Shown: one piece after another, positions 1-8,067 of the stretch
Layout: the number at the start of each line of letters is the position of its first letter
Position numbering within the stretch: the stretch's first letter is position 1
Assembly: GCA_040219515.1 (NCBI GenBank)
Contig: JAVJSI010000012.1
Coordinates: 124,001 to 188,000 of the forward strand
Source: Acidimicrobiales bacterium
GTDB taxonomy: Bacteria > Actinomycetota > Acidimicrobiia > Acidimicrobiales > Aldehydirespiratoraceae
Length of the DNA: 64,000 bases
Direction: 5' to 3'
Notes under the pieces: model-generated
Seen by the model: the letters and a program-made list of their open reading frames with translations, nothing else
Database searches by the model: none
What the model was told of the DNA's origin: nothing
Position numbers and translations under genes: made by a program

Positions 1-1
1 C

Positions 2-1645
2 GTCGTGGTCGACACCGCTCGGGTCGAAGTGGCATTCGGCTACGAGTTCGAGAACCAGACCGCAGCTGCGGCGTTTCCGGGGTTCTTCGAGTCACTCCCG
101 GTCGATGCCGTCGACGTGGTGGTCACAGACGGGTCGGGGGAACTCCTTGCCGGTCCGACCACCGAGGAGGACGGTTTCGACACGTGGTTGGTGGGTTTTC
201 GGCGTCCGCTCGAGCCGGGTGAGACGGCCACCGTCACGATCGAGTGGGCGCTCGAACACTCCGTTTCACCGTCCGGTCCGCTCGTCTTCCCGGGGGCAGC
301 GTCGTTCGACGTCTATGTCCCCGGGCCGGGAGAGTCCACGTGGGCACCCCCCGAGATCGAGTTGCCCGACGGTTTCGTCGCCGTGGGGTCGCCTGCGCCA
401 CCGGAGATCGCGGCGCCCTATGAGATCGTGCGGGTGTCCTACGTCGACCCCGATGCGTTCTTCTCGCGGACGGTGGTGCTGCCGCCCGAGATCACCGTGC
501 AGGACTGGGACTCCCGCGGCGCGTGGACCATCGACGTGGTCGATCGGGCCGAGGCCGTGGTGGCGTCGCTCGACAGCTGGTTCGGACCACGCGTCGACCC
601 GCTCGAGCTCTGGCGGGCCTTTGCGACGTCCGAGCATCCGATGGTGGGCCCGGACCAGCTCGGGTTGGTCGGCGACGACGCCGAGTCGGTCGATCACCAG
701 CTGGCCCACGCGTGGCTGAGCGATGTGGACGTCGACGAGCCGTGGTTCATCGAGGGGCTCGCGTCGGCATTCGCGGGAAACCAGCCCGATCCGTCGGGGC
801 CGGCAGACGTCGTCCCCGTGGTCGTGAACGAGATCGGCGCGGCGGGGGTGCGATCCGTGGTCGATGCGCTGCGGGACGGCACGATCACCTACCCCGGCCC
901 GGTTGCCGAACCCCAGCCGTTGCCGCCCGATTGGCGCACGCTGCTCGATCATCTCGAGGGGGTGGCCGGGGCCGACGGCGTGGACGATCTGTTGCGGGCG
1001 ACGACCCTGCTCGACGAGGCCGAACTGGTACTGCTCGATCAGCGGGCCATCGCCCGGGTCGACCATGACGCGCTCGAGTTTCGGGCCGGCGGCTGGACGT
1101 TGCCGCCCTATCTACGTCATGCGATGGCGGCGTGGGAGTTCGACGACTTCACCGCCGCGCAGGCGGCGGTGAGCGACGTGATCGTTCGTCGCGACGGGCT
1201 GCTCGCCTGGGCCGAGTCGCTGGATCTGCCGCCCCGTGACGACGGCAAGGTGCTGTTCGAGTCGGCCGAGACGGACATGGCCGAGGTCAACGATCTGCTC
1301 GACGCACAGGAGGCTGCGCTGGAGGCCTTCGACGAGGCGGAGCGGATGGTGAACGGCGACCGGGGACTGCTCGCCGGTGTGGGGCTCATCGGCCAGGACG
1401 TCGAGGCCGACCTCGAGTCCCTTCGAGTGGCCTGGATCGACGGCGACTACGACCGGGTCGAGCACGACAGCCATGCGTTGGCTTCGCGGGTCGAAGGCGC
1501 GGTCGGCGACGGCACGATCCGCTTGCTGATCCCGGCGCTGGGCCTGATCGCCGTGTGGCAGCTCGTCCGCATGGTTCGCCGTGGCACGGCTGCCGATGTC
1601 ACCGGGGCGGCCGACGATCAGTCCACGGAGAACACGTCGGCGTAG
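2..1645 (+). CDS. Membrane-anchored protein with degenerate M1-like (gluzincin) motif, 5' truncated
   Basis: The frame is open to the left window edge, so the start is probably outside; the first start codon inside is GTG at 5, giving 546 residues. An acidic N-terminal beta-rich half (about 1-170) precedes a helical half holding HQLAH (residues 231-235 from that GTG) and WFIEG with a Glu at 250. This is the order of an M1 aminopeptidase-type HExxH...E site, but the catalytic Glu of HExxH is Gln. A hydrophobic helix (LIPALGLIAVWQL, about 508-520) followed by RRG suggests a C-terminal membrane anchor with a short cytoplasmic tail. The 3' end overlaps the convergent acyl-CoA ligase gene by 28 bp. 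I read it as a catalytically dead gluzincin relative exposed outside the cell; the exact family is not recognised. Confidence 0.7.
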   Translation, partial: VVVDTARVEVAFGYEFENQTAAAAFPGFFESLPVDAVDVVVTDGSGELLAGPTTEEDGFDTWLVGFRRPLEPGETATVTIEWALEHSVSPSGPLVFPGAASFDVYVPGPGESTWAPPEIELPDGFVAVGSPAPPEIAAPYEIVRVSYVDPDAFFSRTVVLPPEITVQDWDSRGAWTIDVVDRAEAVVASLDSWFGPRVDPLELWRAFATSEHPMVGPDQLGLVGDDAESVDHQLAHAWLSDVDVDEPWFIEGLASAFAGNQPDPSGPADVVPVVVNEIGAAGVRSVVDALRDGTITYPGPVAEPQPLPPDWRTLLDHLEGVAGADGVDDLLRATTLLDEAELVLLDQRAIARVDHDALEFRAGGWTLPPYLRHAMAAWEFDDFTAAQAAVSDVIVRRDGLLAWAESLDLPPRDDGKVLFESAETDMAEVNDLLDAQEAALEAFDEAERMVNGDRGLLAGVGLIGQDVEADLESLRVAWIDGDYDRVEHDSHALASRVEGAVGDGTIRLLIPALGLIAVWQLVRMVRRGTAADVTGAADDQSTENTSA

Positions 1646-3033
1646 TCCGCCCGCAGCACGTTCTTCTGGATCTTGCCCATCGCGTTGCGGGGTAGTGCGT
1701 CGACGACGATCCGGATCTTCGGGTGCTTGAAACGGGCCAGTTTCTGTTGCAGCGCGGTCGTGGCTGTGGCGGGCTCGAAGTCCGGCTCGACCACGAGCAC
1801 GGCCACGACGCCCTCACCGAAGTCGGGGTGGGGAACCCCGATCACCGCGGACTCCCGGATGCCGTCGACCCCGTCGAGCACGAGTTCGATCTCCTTGGGA
1901 TAGATGTTCTCGCCGCCACTGATGATCATGTCGCCGGCCCGGCCTTGCAGCGTCAGGCGGCCCTCGGCATCGAGGCTGCCCACGTCGCCGGTCGCGAACC
2001 ATCCGTCGGGCGTGAACGCATCGGCAGTCGCCTCGGGTCGTCGCCAGTAGCCCTGGAACAGGTGCGGCCCGCGGACTTCGACGATGCCACGATCGCTCAC
2101 CCGCAGTGCCACATCTCGCAGAGCGAAGCCGACGGTGCCCGCCACCCGGTCCCCGTCATACGGGTTCGAGGTCATGATGCCGGCCTCACTCATGCCGTAG
2201 CGCTCACAGATGCGGTGCCCGGTGCGCTCGGTGAACGCGGCGAACACGCTGTCGGGCAGGGGCGCCGACCCGCAGGTGAAAAGGCGGATGCCGGCAGTGA
2301 GTGTGGCGTCGAAGCGGTCGTCGTCGAGGAGGCGGTGGTAGTGGGTCGGCACGCCCATCAGCACGGTCGCATCGGGGAGGGCGTCGACGACCTGATCGGT
2401 ATCGAAGCGGTCGAGGAGCTCGACCGGGATCGCCGAGAGCATCGCGCAGTGCAGTGCCACGAACAGTCCGTGCACGTGGAACAGGGGCAGCGTGTGGAGC
2501 AGCCGGTCGTCGGGGGTGAAGTGCCAGGCATCGTGCAGCCCCCAGGCGTTGTGCCAAAGGTTCGCGTGGGTCAGCGCCGCGCCCTTGGGCCGGCCGGTGG
2601 TGCCCGAGGTGTAGAGCAGGGCGGCCAGGTCGTCGGGCTGTCGTGTCACCAGGGGTGCCGGCTCGGCGGTCTCGGCCTGTTCGATGAGTTCGGCGAGGTC
2701 GGCGTCCACCACGACGAGGGCCGGGTCGGCGTCGTCGACGTAGTAGGCCAGTTCGTCGGCGGTGAACGCCGGGTTGAGCGGCACGTGGACCGCACCGGCA
2801 TGCAGGCAGCCGAGGTAGAGCACGACCGCATCGGGCGACTTGGCGATGCAGGAGACGATTCGGTCGCCCGCGGTGACGCCGCGTTCATGGAGCACCGTGG
2901 CGAGCCGCGCGGCGCGCTCGAACACCTCCCGGTAGCTGATCGCGGGCTGGCCGGGTGGGCGAAGGAAGTCTGCGTCGAGCCGGTCGGCGGCGGCCCGCTG
3001 CAACGTCGAGAGCAGATTGCCCTCGGGGGGCAC
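1618..3033 (-). CDS. Acyl-CoA synthetase of the malonyl-CoA synthetase (MatB) type
   Basis: An ANL-superfamily adenylating enzyme of 471 residues: it activates a carboxylic acid with ATP and loads it on CoA in the cytoplasm. The P-loop-like motif YTSGTTGRPKG is at 141-151. It also has YGMSEAG, the TGD hinge region (ATGDVGSLD), SGGENIYPKEIE and the C-terminal lysine motif NAMGKIQK. The run RVAGTVGF, EVRGPHLFQGYW and VIGVPHPDFGEGV resembles malonyl-CoA synthetases more than long-chain ligases, so malonate or methylmalonate is the likely substrate (inference). The start is GTG, 3 nt after the stop of the MaoC gene, so the two are co-transcribed behind the hydroxyacid dehydrogenase gene. Confidence 0.9.
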   Translation of the reverse strand: MPPEGNLLSTLQRAAADRLDADFLRPPGQPAISYREVFERAARLATVLHERGVTAGDRIVSCIAKSPDAVVLYLGCLHAGAVHVPLNPAFTADELAYYVDDADPALVVVDADLAELIEQAETAEPAPLVTRQPDDLAALLYTSGTTGRPKGAALTHANLWHNAWGLHDAWHFTPDDRLLHTLPLFHVHGLFVALHCAMLSAIPVELLDRFDTDQVVDALPDATVLMGVPTHYHRLLDDDRFDATLTAGIRLFTCGSAPLPDSVFAAFTERTGHRICERYGMSEAGIMTSNPYDGDRVAGTVGFALRDVALRVSDRGIVEVRGPHLFQGYWRRPEATADAFTPDGWFATGDVGSLDAEGRLTLQGRAGDMIISGGENIYPKEIELVLDGVDGIRESAVIGVPHPDFGEGVVAVLVVEPDFEPATATTALQQKLARFKHPKIRIVVDALPRNAMGKIQKNVLRADYADVFSVD

Positions 3034-3036
3034 GTT

Positions 3037-3498
3037 TCAGCCCTGGTAGAGGATCTGCGACGTGTAGACGAGCGAGGGCTTCTCGGCGCCCTTGACATGG
3101 GTGGCCGACTCGAAGCTCAACAGCGTCCCGGCTCGGTGCGTCTCCGCGCCGATCAGGCGGGAACGCGCGTGGATCGTCGATCCGGCGGGCACCGGCGACA
3201 GGAAGCGGGCGCCGCCACAGCCGAAGTTCACTGCGTTCTTCACGCCCGAGAGTTCGACGGGGACCTTGATCAGCATCGGCATCAGGCTCATCGTGAGGTA
3301 GCCGTGGGCGATCGGACCGCCGAACGGGCTCTCCGCGACACAGCGCTCGACATCGATGTGGATCCACTGACGGTCGCCGGTGAGTTCTGCGAAGTCGTTG
3401 ATCATCTCCTGAGTGACCTCGATCTCCTTGCCCCAGTCGCCGTACTCCTCGGAGGCGTGGGCGTTGATGGCGTCGATGTCGTCAAAGGCGATGCTCAT
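3037..3498 (-). CDS. MaoC-family (R)-specific enoyl-CoA hydratase-like protein
   Basis: A single hot-dog-fold domain of 153 residues. It has the hydratase-2 motif GDRQWIHID (catalytic pair Asp42 and His47) and the following GGPIAHGYLTMSL segment typical of MaoC/NodN-like hydratases. It probably adds water to a 2-enoyl-CoA, but the substrate cannot be read from sequence. The ATG has an AGGA-type ribosome site about 9 nt upstream. It lies between the 2-hydroxyacid dehydrogenase gene (31-bp gap upstream) and the acyl-CoA ligase gene (3-bp gap downstream), which suggests a small operon for modification of an organic acid or acyl-CoA. Confidence 0.92.
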   Translation of the reverse strand: MSIAFDDIDAINAHASEEYGDWGKEIEVTQEMINDFAELTGDRQWIHIDVERCVAESPFGGPIAHGYLTMSLMPMLIKVPVELSGVKNAVNFGCGGARFLSPVPAGSTIHARSRLIGAETHRAGTLLSFESATHVKGAEKPSLVYTSQILYQG

Positions 3499-3529
3499 GA
3501 ATTCGGTCCTGTTCTCGAGACGTTGGTCG

Positions 3530-4537
3530 CTACGCGATCCGGTCGATCATCTCACGGGTGATCCGGTTGCGTTGTGGTCGGCCGCCGACGAAGCGCTCGA
3601 CCTCGTCGCAGACCCAGTCACTCATCCGCTCGAGCTCCGTGCCCTGCGACCCGGCGATGTGCGGCGTGGAGATCGCGTTGGGCAGGGTGCGCACCGGGTG
3701 GTCCTCGGGGAGCGGTTCGATCGGGTCGGTGACGTCGATGATCGCGAACAGGCGTCCGGTCTCGAGTTCGGCGACGAGCGCGTCGAGATCGAGGCAATGG
3801 CCCCGCGCGGTGTTGATCACCGTGGCGCCGTCGGGCAACGCAGCCAGGTGGTCGGCCGCGATCAGGTTGTGGGTGGTCGGCAGTGCCGGCGCGTGGAGCG
3901 ACAACACGTCGGCGTTGCGGCAGAGTTCGATGAGATCGTCGACCTTGGTCGCGCCGAGAGCGGCGATCTCGGCGGCATCGAGGAACGGGTCGTAGATCTG
4001 CACCTGGAGGCTGGGGAAGGGAGCGAGGAGTTCGGCGACGCGACGTCCGATGAGTGAGGCCGACACCAGACCGATCGTCTTGTCCCAGTTGCCGTGGGCT
4101 GAAGCTGTGGTCGGTGGTCTCCACGCGGGGCGGCCGGCCTGCTGGTCGATCGCGGGGAACACGCGCTTGTTGGCCAGCAGGATCATGGCGAGCGTGTACT
4201 CGGCGACCGGCTCGGCGTTGGCCCCCGCGCCCGAGGTGACGACGATGTCGCGGTCCCAGATCTCGTCGATCGCGTACCACTTCACCGTGCCGGCGGCGTA
4301 GGCGAACAGGCGGAGTTTGGGCGCCTTCGCCAGTGTCGCGGCGTCGAACAACGGCGTACCCCAGTGGCCGACGATGATCTCGGCCTCGGCCAGCAGGTCC
4401 TCGGCGCGTGGGTCGTCCCACGAGGCCAGCGGCACCCGGTCGAGCACCCGGCCGATCTGATCGAGACGGTCGATCGCGGCCTCGTCGAACGGGGTGATGC
4501 CGTCCATGTGGGCGATCACGATTCCGGGCCGATCCAT
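3530..4537 (-). CDS. D-isomer-specific 2-hydroxyacid dehydrogenase
   Basis: A predicted NAD(P)-dependent oxidoreductase of about 335 residues that interconverts 2-keto and D-2-hydroxy acids. The catalytic elements are present: Arg in NTARGHCLDLDAL, Glu/Asp in DVTDPIEPLPEDHPV and His in STPHIAGS. The nucleotide loop is unusual: where GxGxxG is expected it reads GLVSASLIGRRVAEL, so the glycine pattern is partly replaced. That variant occurs in a distinct actinobacterial branch of the family (from memory, not searched). Start chosen at ATG 4537 (MDRPGIVIAH); an ATG at 4549 is also possible. It diverges from the crotonase gene and is first in the operon with maoC and the ligase. Confidence 0.9.
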   Translation of the reverse strand: MDRPGIVIAHMDGITPFDEAAIDRLDQIGRVLDRVPLASWDDPRAEDLLAEAEIIVGHWGTPLFDAATLAKAPKLRLFAYAAGTVKWYAIDEIWDRDIVVTSGAGANAEPVAEYTLAMILLANKRVFPAIDQQAGRPAWRPPTTASAHGNWDKTIGLVSASLIGRRVAELLAPFPSLQVQIYDPFLDAAEIAALGATKVDDLIELCRNADVLSLHAPALPTTHNLIAADHLAALPDGATVINTARGHCLDLDALVAELETGRLFAIIDVTDPIEPLPEDHPVRTLPNAISTPHIAGSQGTELERMSDWVCDEVERFVGGRPQRNRITREMIDRIA

Positions 4538-4580
4538 GGCCGCGATCATCGCCCCCGCTCGAAGGGCTGGCAAACGGGGC

Positions 4581-4586
4581 TAACGT
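4581..4586 (+). promoter_or_regulatory. -10 box TAACGT for a leaderless mRNA
   Basis: TAACGT lies 7 nt before the crotonase ATG at 4594, with no ribosome-binding site between. A transcript starting at or next to the ATG is expected. Confidence 0.55.
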
Positions 4587-4593
4587 CCGGCCC

Positions 4594-5259
4594 ATGAGCG
4601 AACCGACACTCACCCGAGACGGCGAACTGTTCGTGGTCAGCTTCGGCGACGACCTGAACACCACCGACCACGCCTGGGTCGCGGGCATGAACGAGATCCT
4701 CGATGAGGTGGCCACCGCCGACGGTCCGAAGGTGCTGGTCACAACGGGTGCCGGCAAGCACTATTCGAACGGGCTCGACGTCGACTGGATGGCGGGAAAG
4801 AGCTCCGAGGACGTGATCGCCTACGTCAACTCGGTGGAGTTGGTGCTCGGCCGCATCCTGACGTTTCCCGCACCGACGGTGGCAGCGATCAACGGCCACG
4901 CGTTCGGGGCCGGCGCGTTCTCCGTGATCGCCCACGATCACGCGGTCATGCGTGACGACCGCGGGTTCGTGTGTTGGCCTGAAGTGCACCTGGGCATGGG
5001 GTTCAGCGCCGGGCTGCTGTCGATGATCCGCAACCTGCTCCCTCCCGCAATCGCCCGCGAGACGATCGTGACCGGCCGGCGCTACGGCGCCGCCGACGCC
5101 GTCGCCGCCGGCTTCGTCGATCGCTCGGTGCCGCTCGACGGGTTGATGGCCGCGGCGGCGGAGATCGGTCTGCCCCACGCGCCGACCGCCGAGGGTTCGA
5201 TCGGGCAGATCAAGAAGCAGCTGCATCGCGAGATCACGGCGGCATTGGGCACGGGGTGA
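4594..5259 (+). CDS. Enoyl-CoA hydratase/isomerase (crotonase) family protein
   Basis: A 221-residue crotonase-fold protein. The oxyanion-hole regions KHYSNGLDVDWM and NGHAFGAGAFSVIAHD are conserved, followed by CWPEVHLGMGFSAG. The protein is shorter than typical 255-residue hydratases and resembles the delta3,delta2-enoyl-CoA isomerase branch: the first hydratase Glu position is not obvious, while the Glu of WPEVHLG is present. It probably isomerises or hydrates enoyl-CoA in beta-oxidation. Its 3' end faces the acyl-CoA dehydrogenase gene (12-bp gap), which fits fatty-acid degradation. Confidence 0.9.
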   Translation: MSEPTLTRDGELFVVSFGDDLNTTDHAWVAGMNEILDEVATADGPKVLVTTGAGKHYSNGLDVDWMAGKSSEDVIAYVNSVELVLGRILTFPAPTVAAINGHAFGAGAFSVIAHDHAVMRDDRGFVCWPEVHLGMGFSAGLLSMIRNLLPPAIARETIVTGRRYGAADAVAAGFVDRSVPLDGLMAAAAEIGLPHAPTAEGSIGQIKKQLHREITAALGTG

Positions 5260-5271
5260 TCCCGCGCCCGG

Positions 5272-6513
5272 TCAGTTCTTCGCCACCTCGCTCCACGGGA
5301 TGCCCTTGTCGACGCGGGGCTCGCCGGGAAGACCGAGCATCTGCTCGCCCATGATGTTGCGCAGGACCTCGGAGGTGCCGCCCTCGATGGAGTTGGCCCG
5401 CACCCGCAGGAATGCGTGGCCGATGCCGTTGTCGGCACCGTCGAGGTCGACCGCGCCGGGCCGGCGGAACGTGTAGTCGTAGCCGACCTGGCCGCCCATG
5501 CCGATGAGGTCGAGGGCCTTGCTGTAGAGCTCCTTGTTGAGTTCGGCACCGGCCAGCTTGGCGACCGAACCCTCGGGACCGGGCTGGCCCATCTTGGCCG
5601 CTTCGATGGCTCGCATGTTCGTGAGCCGCAGGATCTCGGCCCGGATCCAGAGTTTCATGACCTCATCGCGCTCGGCCGCTCCCTTGCGCTCGTCGGCGAG
5701 GTTCTCCCAGACCTTCACGAGATGGGAGATCGCGCCGCTACCCCGCTTGGGTGCGCCGCCGCCCCCGCCACCACCGATGGCGGTGCGCTCGTTCATGAGT
5801 GTCGTCAGCGAGGCGCGCCAGCCTTCGCCGCGGTCACCGATGCGGCAGTCGTCGGGCACCCGCACGTCGGTCATGTAGACCTCGTTGAACTCGGCCTCAC
5901 CGGTGATCTGGCGCAGCGGACGCACCTCGACACCCTCGAGGTGCATGTCGAGCGCGAAGTAGGTCATGCCCTTGTGCTTGGGCATGTCGGGATCGGTGCG
6001 GGTGACGAGCATGCCCCAGTCGGCGATGTGGGCGAGCGTGTTCCACACCTTCTGGCCGTTGACGATCCACTCGTCGCCGTCGAGTACGGCCTTGGTGGCG
6101 AGACCCGCGAAATCGGAGCCGGCGCCGGGCTCGGAGAACAGCTGACACCACTTCTCCTCGCCGGTGAACATCGGACGCAGGAAGCGGTCGTACTGCTCCT
6201 GGTTGCCGTGGGCGAGGATGGTCGGCCCGGCCAGGGCCTGGAAGAACTGGGCGGGATTCATGGGCGCGGCACCGGCCTCGGCCAGCCGCTTGTTCACGTC
6301 GCGTTGGAGTTGGGGCCGCACACCCAGACCCCCGGCCCGTTCGGGATGGTGGACCCACGCCAGGCCCGCGTCGTACTGGTGACCCCGGAACTCCTCGTAG
6401 CTCTCCTTGGTCGGATCGTGGGCGGCGAGAAGCGCGTCGAGCGCGTCGTTGACCATCCTCGCTTCCGTGTCGGAGGTGGCTTCGGTGTCACTTGTCCTTG
6501 CGGTGTCACTCAT
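5272..6513 (-). CDS. Acyl-CoA dehydrogenase (FadE-like)
   Basis: A 413-residue flavoprotein that oxidises acyl-CoA to enoyl-CoA with FAD. Signature regions are LFSEPGAGSDFAGLATKA (FAD/substrate loop), QKVWNTLAHIADWGML, and SIEGGTSEVLRNIMGEQML near the C-terminus with the catalytic-base region. The frame continues upstream across the divergent DsbA-like gene, but the start is set at ATG 6513 (MSDTARTSD); an alternative internal Met opens MVNDALDAL. An insertion of seven consecutive glycines occurs in ERTAIGGGGGGGAPK, probably a flexible surface loop. It converges on the crotonase gene. Confidence 0.93.
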   Translation of the reverse strand: MSDTARTSDTEATSDTEARMVNDALDALLAAHDPTKESYEEFRGHQYDAGLAWVHHPERAGGLGVRPQLQRDVNKRLAEAGAAPMNPAQFFQALAGPTILAHGNQEQYDRFLRPMFTGEEKWCQLFSEPGAGSDFAGLATKAVLDGDEWIVNGQKVWNTLAHIADWGMLVTRTDPDMPKHKGMTYFALDMHLEGVEVRPLRQITGEAEFNEVYMTDVRVPDDCRIGDRGEGWRASLTTLMNERTAIGGGGGGGAPKRGSGAISHLVKVWENLADERKGAAERDEVMKLWIRAEILRLTNMRAIEAAKMGQPGPEGSVAKLAGAELNKELYSKALDLIGMGGQVGYDYTFRRPGAVDLDGADNGIGHAFLRVRANSIEGGTSEVLRNIMGEQMLGLPGEPRVDKGIPWSEVAKN

Positions 6514-6558
6514 ATGTGGCAGTTTGCCTGACAGTTTCTCTCGCGGGCAAGCCCCGGC

Positions 6559-6564
6559 TACCGT
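6559..6564 (+). promoter_or_regulatory. -10 box TACCGT for a leaderless mRNA
   Basis: TACCGT ends 6 nt before the ATG at 6571. A TTGCC element about 25 nt further upstream could be the -35. Confidence 0.55.
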
Positions 6565-6570
6565 CGGAGC

Positions 6571-7245
6571 ATGGAGATCGCGTTCCACTTCGATGTGATG
6601 TGTCCCTGGGCCTACCAGACCTCGAAGTGGATCCGTACCGTCCGCGAGATGCGGTCCGACACCGAACCGATCGAGATCGACTGGCGGTTCTTCTCGCTCG
6701 AGGAGATCAATCGGGAAGAGGGCAAGAAGCATCCGTGGGAGCGCGAGTGGTCCTACGGCTGGGGCATGCTGCGGGTCGCTGCCATGCTGCGCCGCACGTC
6801 GATGGACGACTGCGACCGCTTCTACGAGGCGGCCGGCCGTGCGCTGCACGAGGAGGGCCGCAAGCCTCACCGGCCCGAGGTGGCCGAGGAGATCTGTCGT
6901 GAGATCGGCGTCGATCCCTCGGTGGTGGCGGCGGCGATCGCCGATGCGACCACCCACGACGACGTGAAGGCCGATCACGACGCGGTCGTCGAATCGGGCG
7001 GCTTCGGTGTGCCGACGATCATCTTCCCCGGCGAGCGCCACGTCTACGGCCCGGTGGTCGTGCCCGCGCCGATCGGGCAGCAGGCGATCGACCTCTGGGA
7101 TCTCACCGTCGCCTACGCGAAGGTCGACCATCTCTACGAGTTGAAGACCCCGAAGACCGACGACGACATGCGCCACATCGCCAACGTGTTCCAGCCGTAT
7201 TTCGAAGCCCGCGAATGGGAGAGCAAGGAGAAGCCCGCCCGATGA
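6571..7245 (+). CDS. DsbA/FrnE-family thioredoxin-fold protein with CPWA active site
   Basis: A 224-residue protein with the DsbA-like fold. The N-terminal strand and helix DVMCPWAYQTSKW carry the active-site position, and GGFGVPTIIF provides the cis-Pro loop. The usual CPWC/CPFC motif is CPWA here, so the resolving cysteine is missing. That favours a monothiol or thiol-transferase (2-hydroxychromene-2-carboxylate isomerase-like) role over disulfide formation. No signal peptide is present, so it is cytoplasmic. Its stop overlaps the start of the next gene (ATGA), which encodes a mycothiol-type isomerase; both may use a low-molecular-weight thiol (inference). Confidence 0.85.
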   Translation: MEIAFHFDVMCPWAYQTSKWIRTVREMRSDTEPIEIDWRFFSLEEINREEGKKHPWEREWSYGWGMLRVAAMLRRTSMDDCDRFYEAAGRALHEEGRKPHRPEVAEEICREIGVDPSVVAAAIADATTHDDVKADHDAVVESGGFGVPTIIFPGERHVYGPVVVPAPIGQQAIDLWDLTVAYAKVDHLYELKTPKTDDDMRHIANVFQPYFEAREWESKEKPAR

Positions 7246-8030
7246 ACTTCACCCTCCAGGACTACATTGCCGCGCACGAGCAGCTGTTCGCGTTCTACAA
7301 CGACCTCACCGGCCGCCTCACCGACGACGAGATGGCCGTGCAGTCGTTGTGCCCCGATTGGAATGTCCGTGACGTCATCGCTCACGCCATCGGCATCGAG
7401 GCCGTGCTGACCGGCTGGGCACCGTCGGCGGAGACCGGGCCACCGTTCGAGCGGATGGGTGAGCTGAGTGCGGCGGCCGAGTCGATGAGCCGAAGTGAGT
7501 TCGCCATTCGGGTGCAGGAGATCACCTCGAGTCGAATGGCCGACCTCGACCGTCTCGCGCCGAGCGTGGTCGACACGCCGTCGCTGACCCCGGTGGGGGT
7601 CGCCACGTACGGCCGCTTTCTCCAGGTGCGCGTGTTCGATCTGTGGATTCACGCGCGGGACATCGCCATCCCGTTGGGCGAATCGCTCGACGATGGTGGC
7701 GTGGCCGCCGAGATGTCACTCGAAGAGGTCGACACCGCCATCGGCTACATCGTGGGCAAGAACATCGGCCTGCCCGAGGGCAAGTCGATCGTCTTCGACA
7801 TCGTCGGGCCGGTCGACCGGACGATCGCGGTCGCCGTCGACGGCCGCGCCACACGAGTGGATTCGGTCGACGACCCCGACGCCGTGGTCACCACCGATGT
7901 CGGCACCTTCGTGATGCTCGCCGCCGGCCGTATCGATCCCCAGACCCAGATCGACACCGGCAAGGTCACCCTGTCCGGCGACCAGGAATGGGCCACCCGA
8001 GCCGCCGAGAACCTCGCCTACACCCGCTGA
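7242..8030 (+). CDS. Maleylpyruvate isomerase family / mycothiol-dependent DinB-fold protein
   Basis: A 262-residue protein of the actinobacterial maleylpyruvate-isomerase-like family. The N-terminal DinB four-helix bundle contains CPDWNVRDVIAHAIGIE, whose His is one expected metal ligand. RVFDLWIHARDIAIPLG follows, and then a C-terminal SCP2-like domain. Relatives use mycothiol as cofactor for cis-trans isomerisation. ATG 7242 overlaps the upstream stop by 4 nt, so the two genes are translationally coupled. The true substrate is unknown. A link to the homogentisate operon 42 kb away, which has no maleylacetoacetate isomerase, is possible but speculative. Confidence 0.85.
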   Translation: MNFTLQDYIAAHEQLFAFYNDLTGRLTDDEMAVQSLCPDWNVRDVIAHAIGIEAVLTGWAPSAETGPPFERMGELSAAAESMSRSEFAIRVQEITSSRMADLDRLAPSVVDTPSLTPVGVATYGRFLQVRVFDLWIHARDIAIPLGESLDDGGVAAEMSLEEVDTAIGYIVGKNIGLPEGKSIVFDIVGPVDRTIAVAVDGRATRVDSVDDPDAVVTTDVGTFVMLAAGRIDPQTQIDTGKVTLSGDQEWATRAAENLAYTR

Positions 8031-8065
8031 CCCGTCCCCCCGGTGTCTGACACCGGCGGGACGGG
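8031..8065. terminator. Bidirectional hairpin, GGTGTC-T-GACACC core
   Basis: A near-perfect inverted repeat with 17-nt arms (one mismatch) around a central T48: outer arms CCCGTCCC/GGGACGGG and inner arms CGGTGTC/GACACCG. It fills the 37-bp gap between two convergent genes. There is no U-tract, as is usual for actinobacterial hairpin terminators. It shares the GTC-W-GAC centre with the other palindromes of this window. Confidence 0.7.
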
Positions 8066-8067
8066 TG

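Noticed and set aside
1723-3561. A 612-codon open frame antisense to the ligase and MaoC genes
   Set aside because: It is the GC-bias mirror of genuine genes on the other strand: no domain signature, and the opposite strand has complete families with catalytic motifs.
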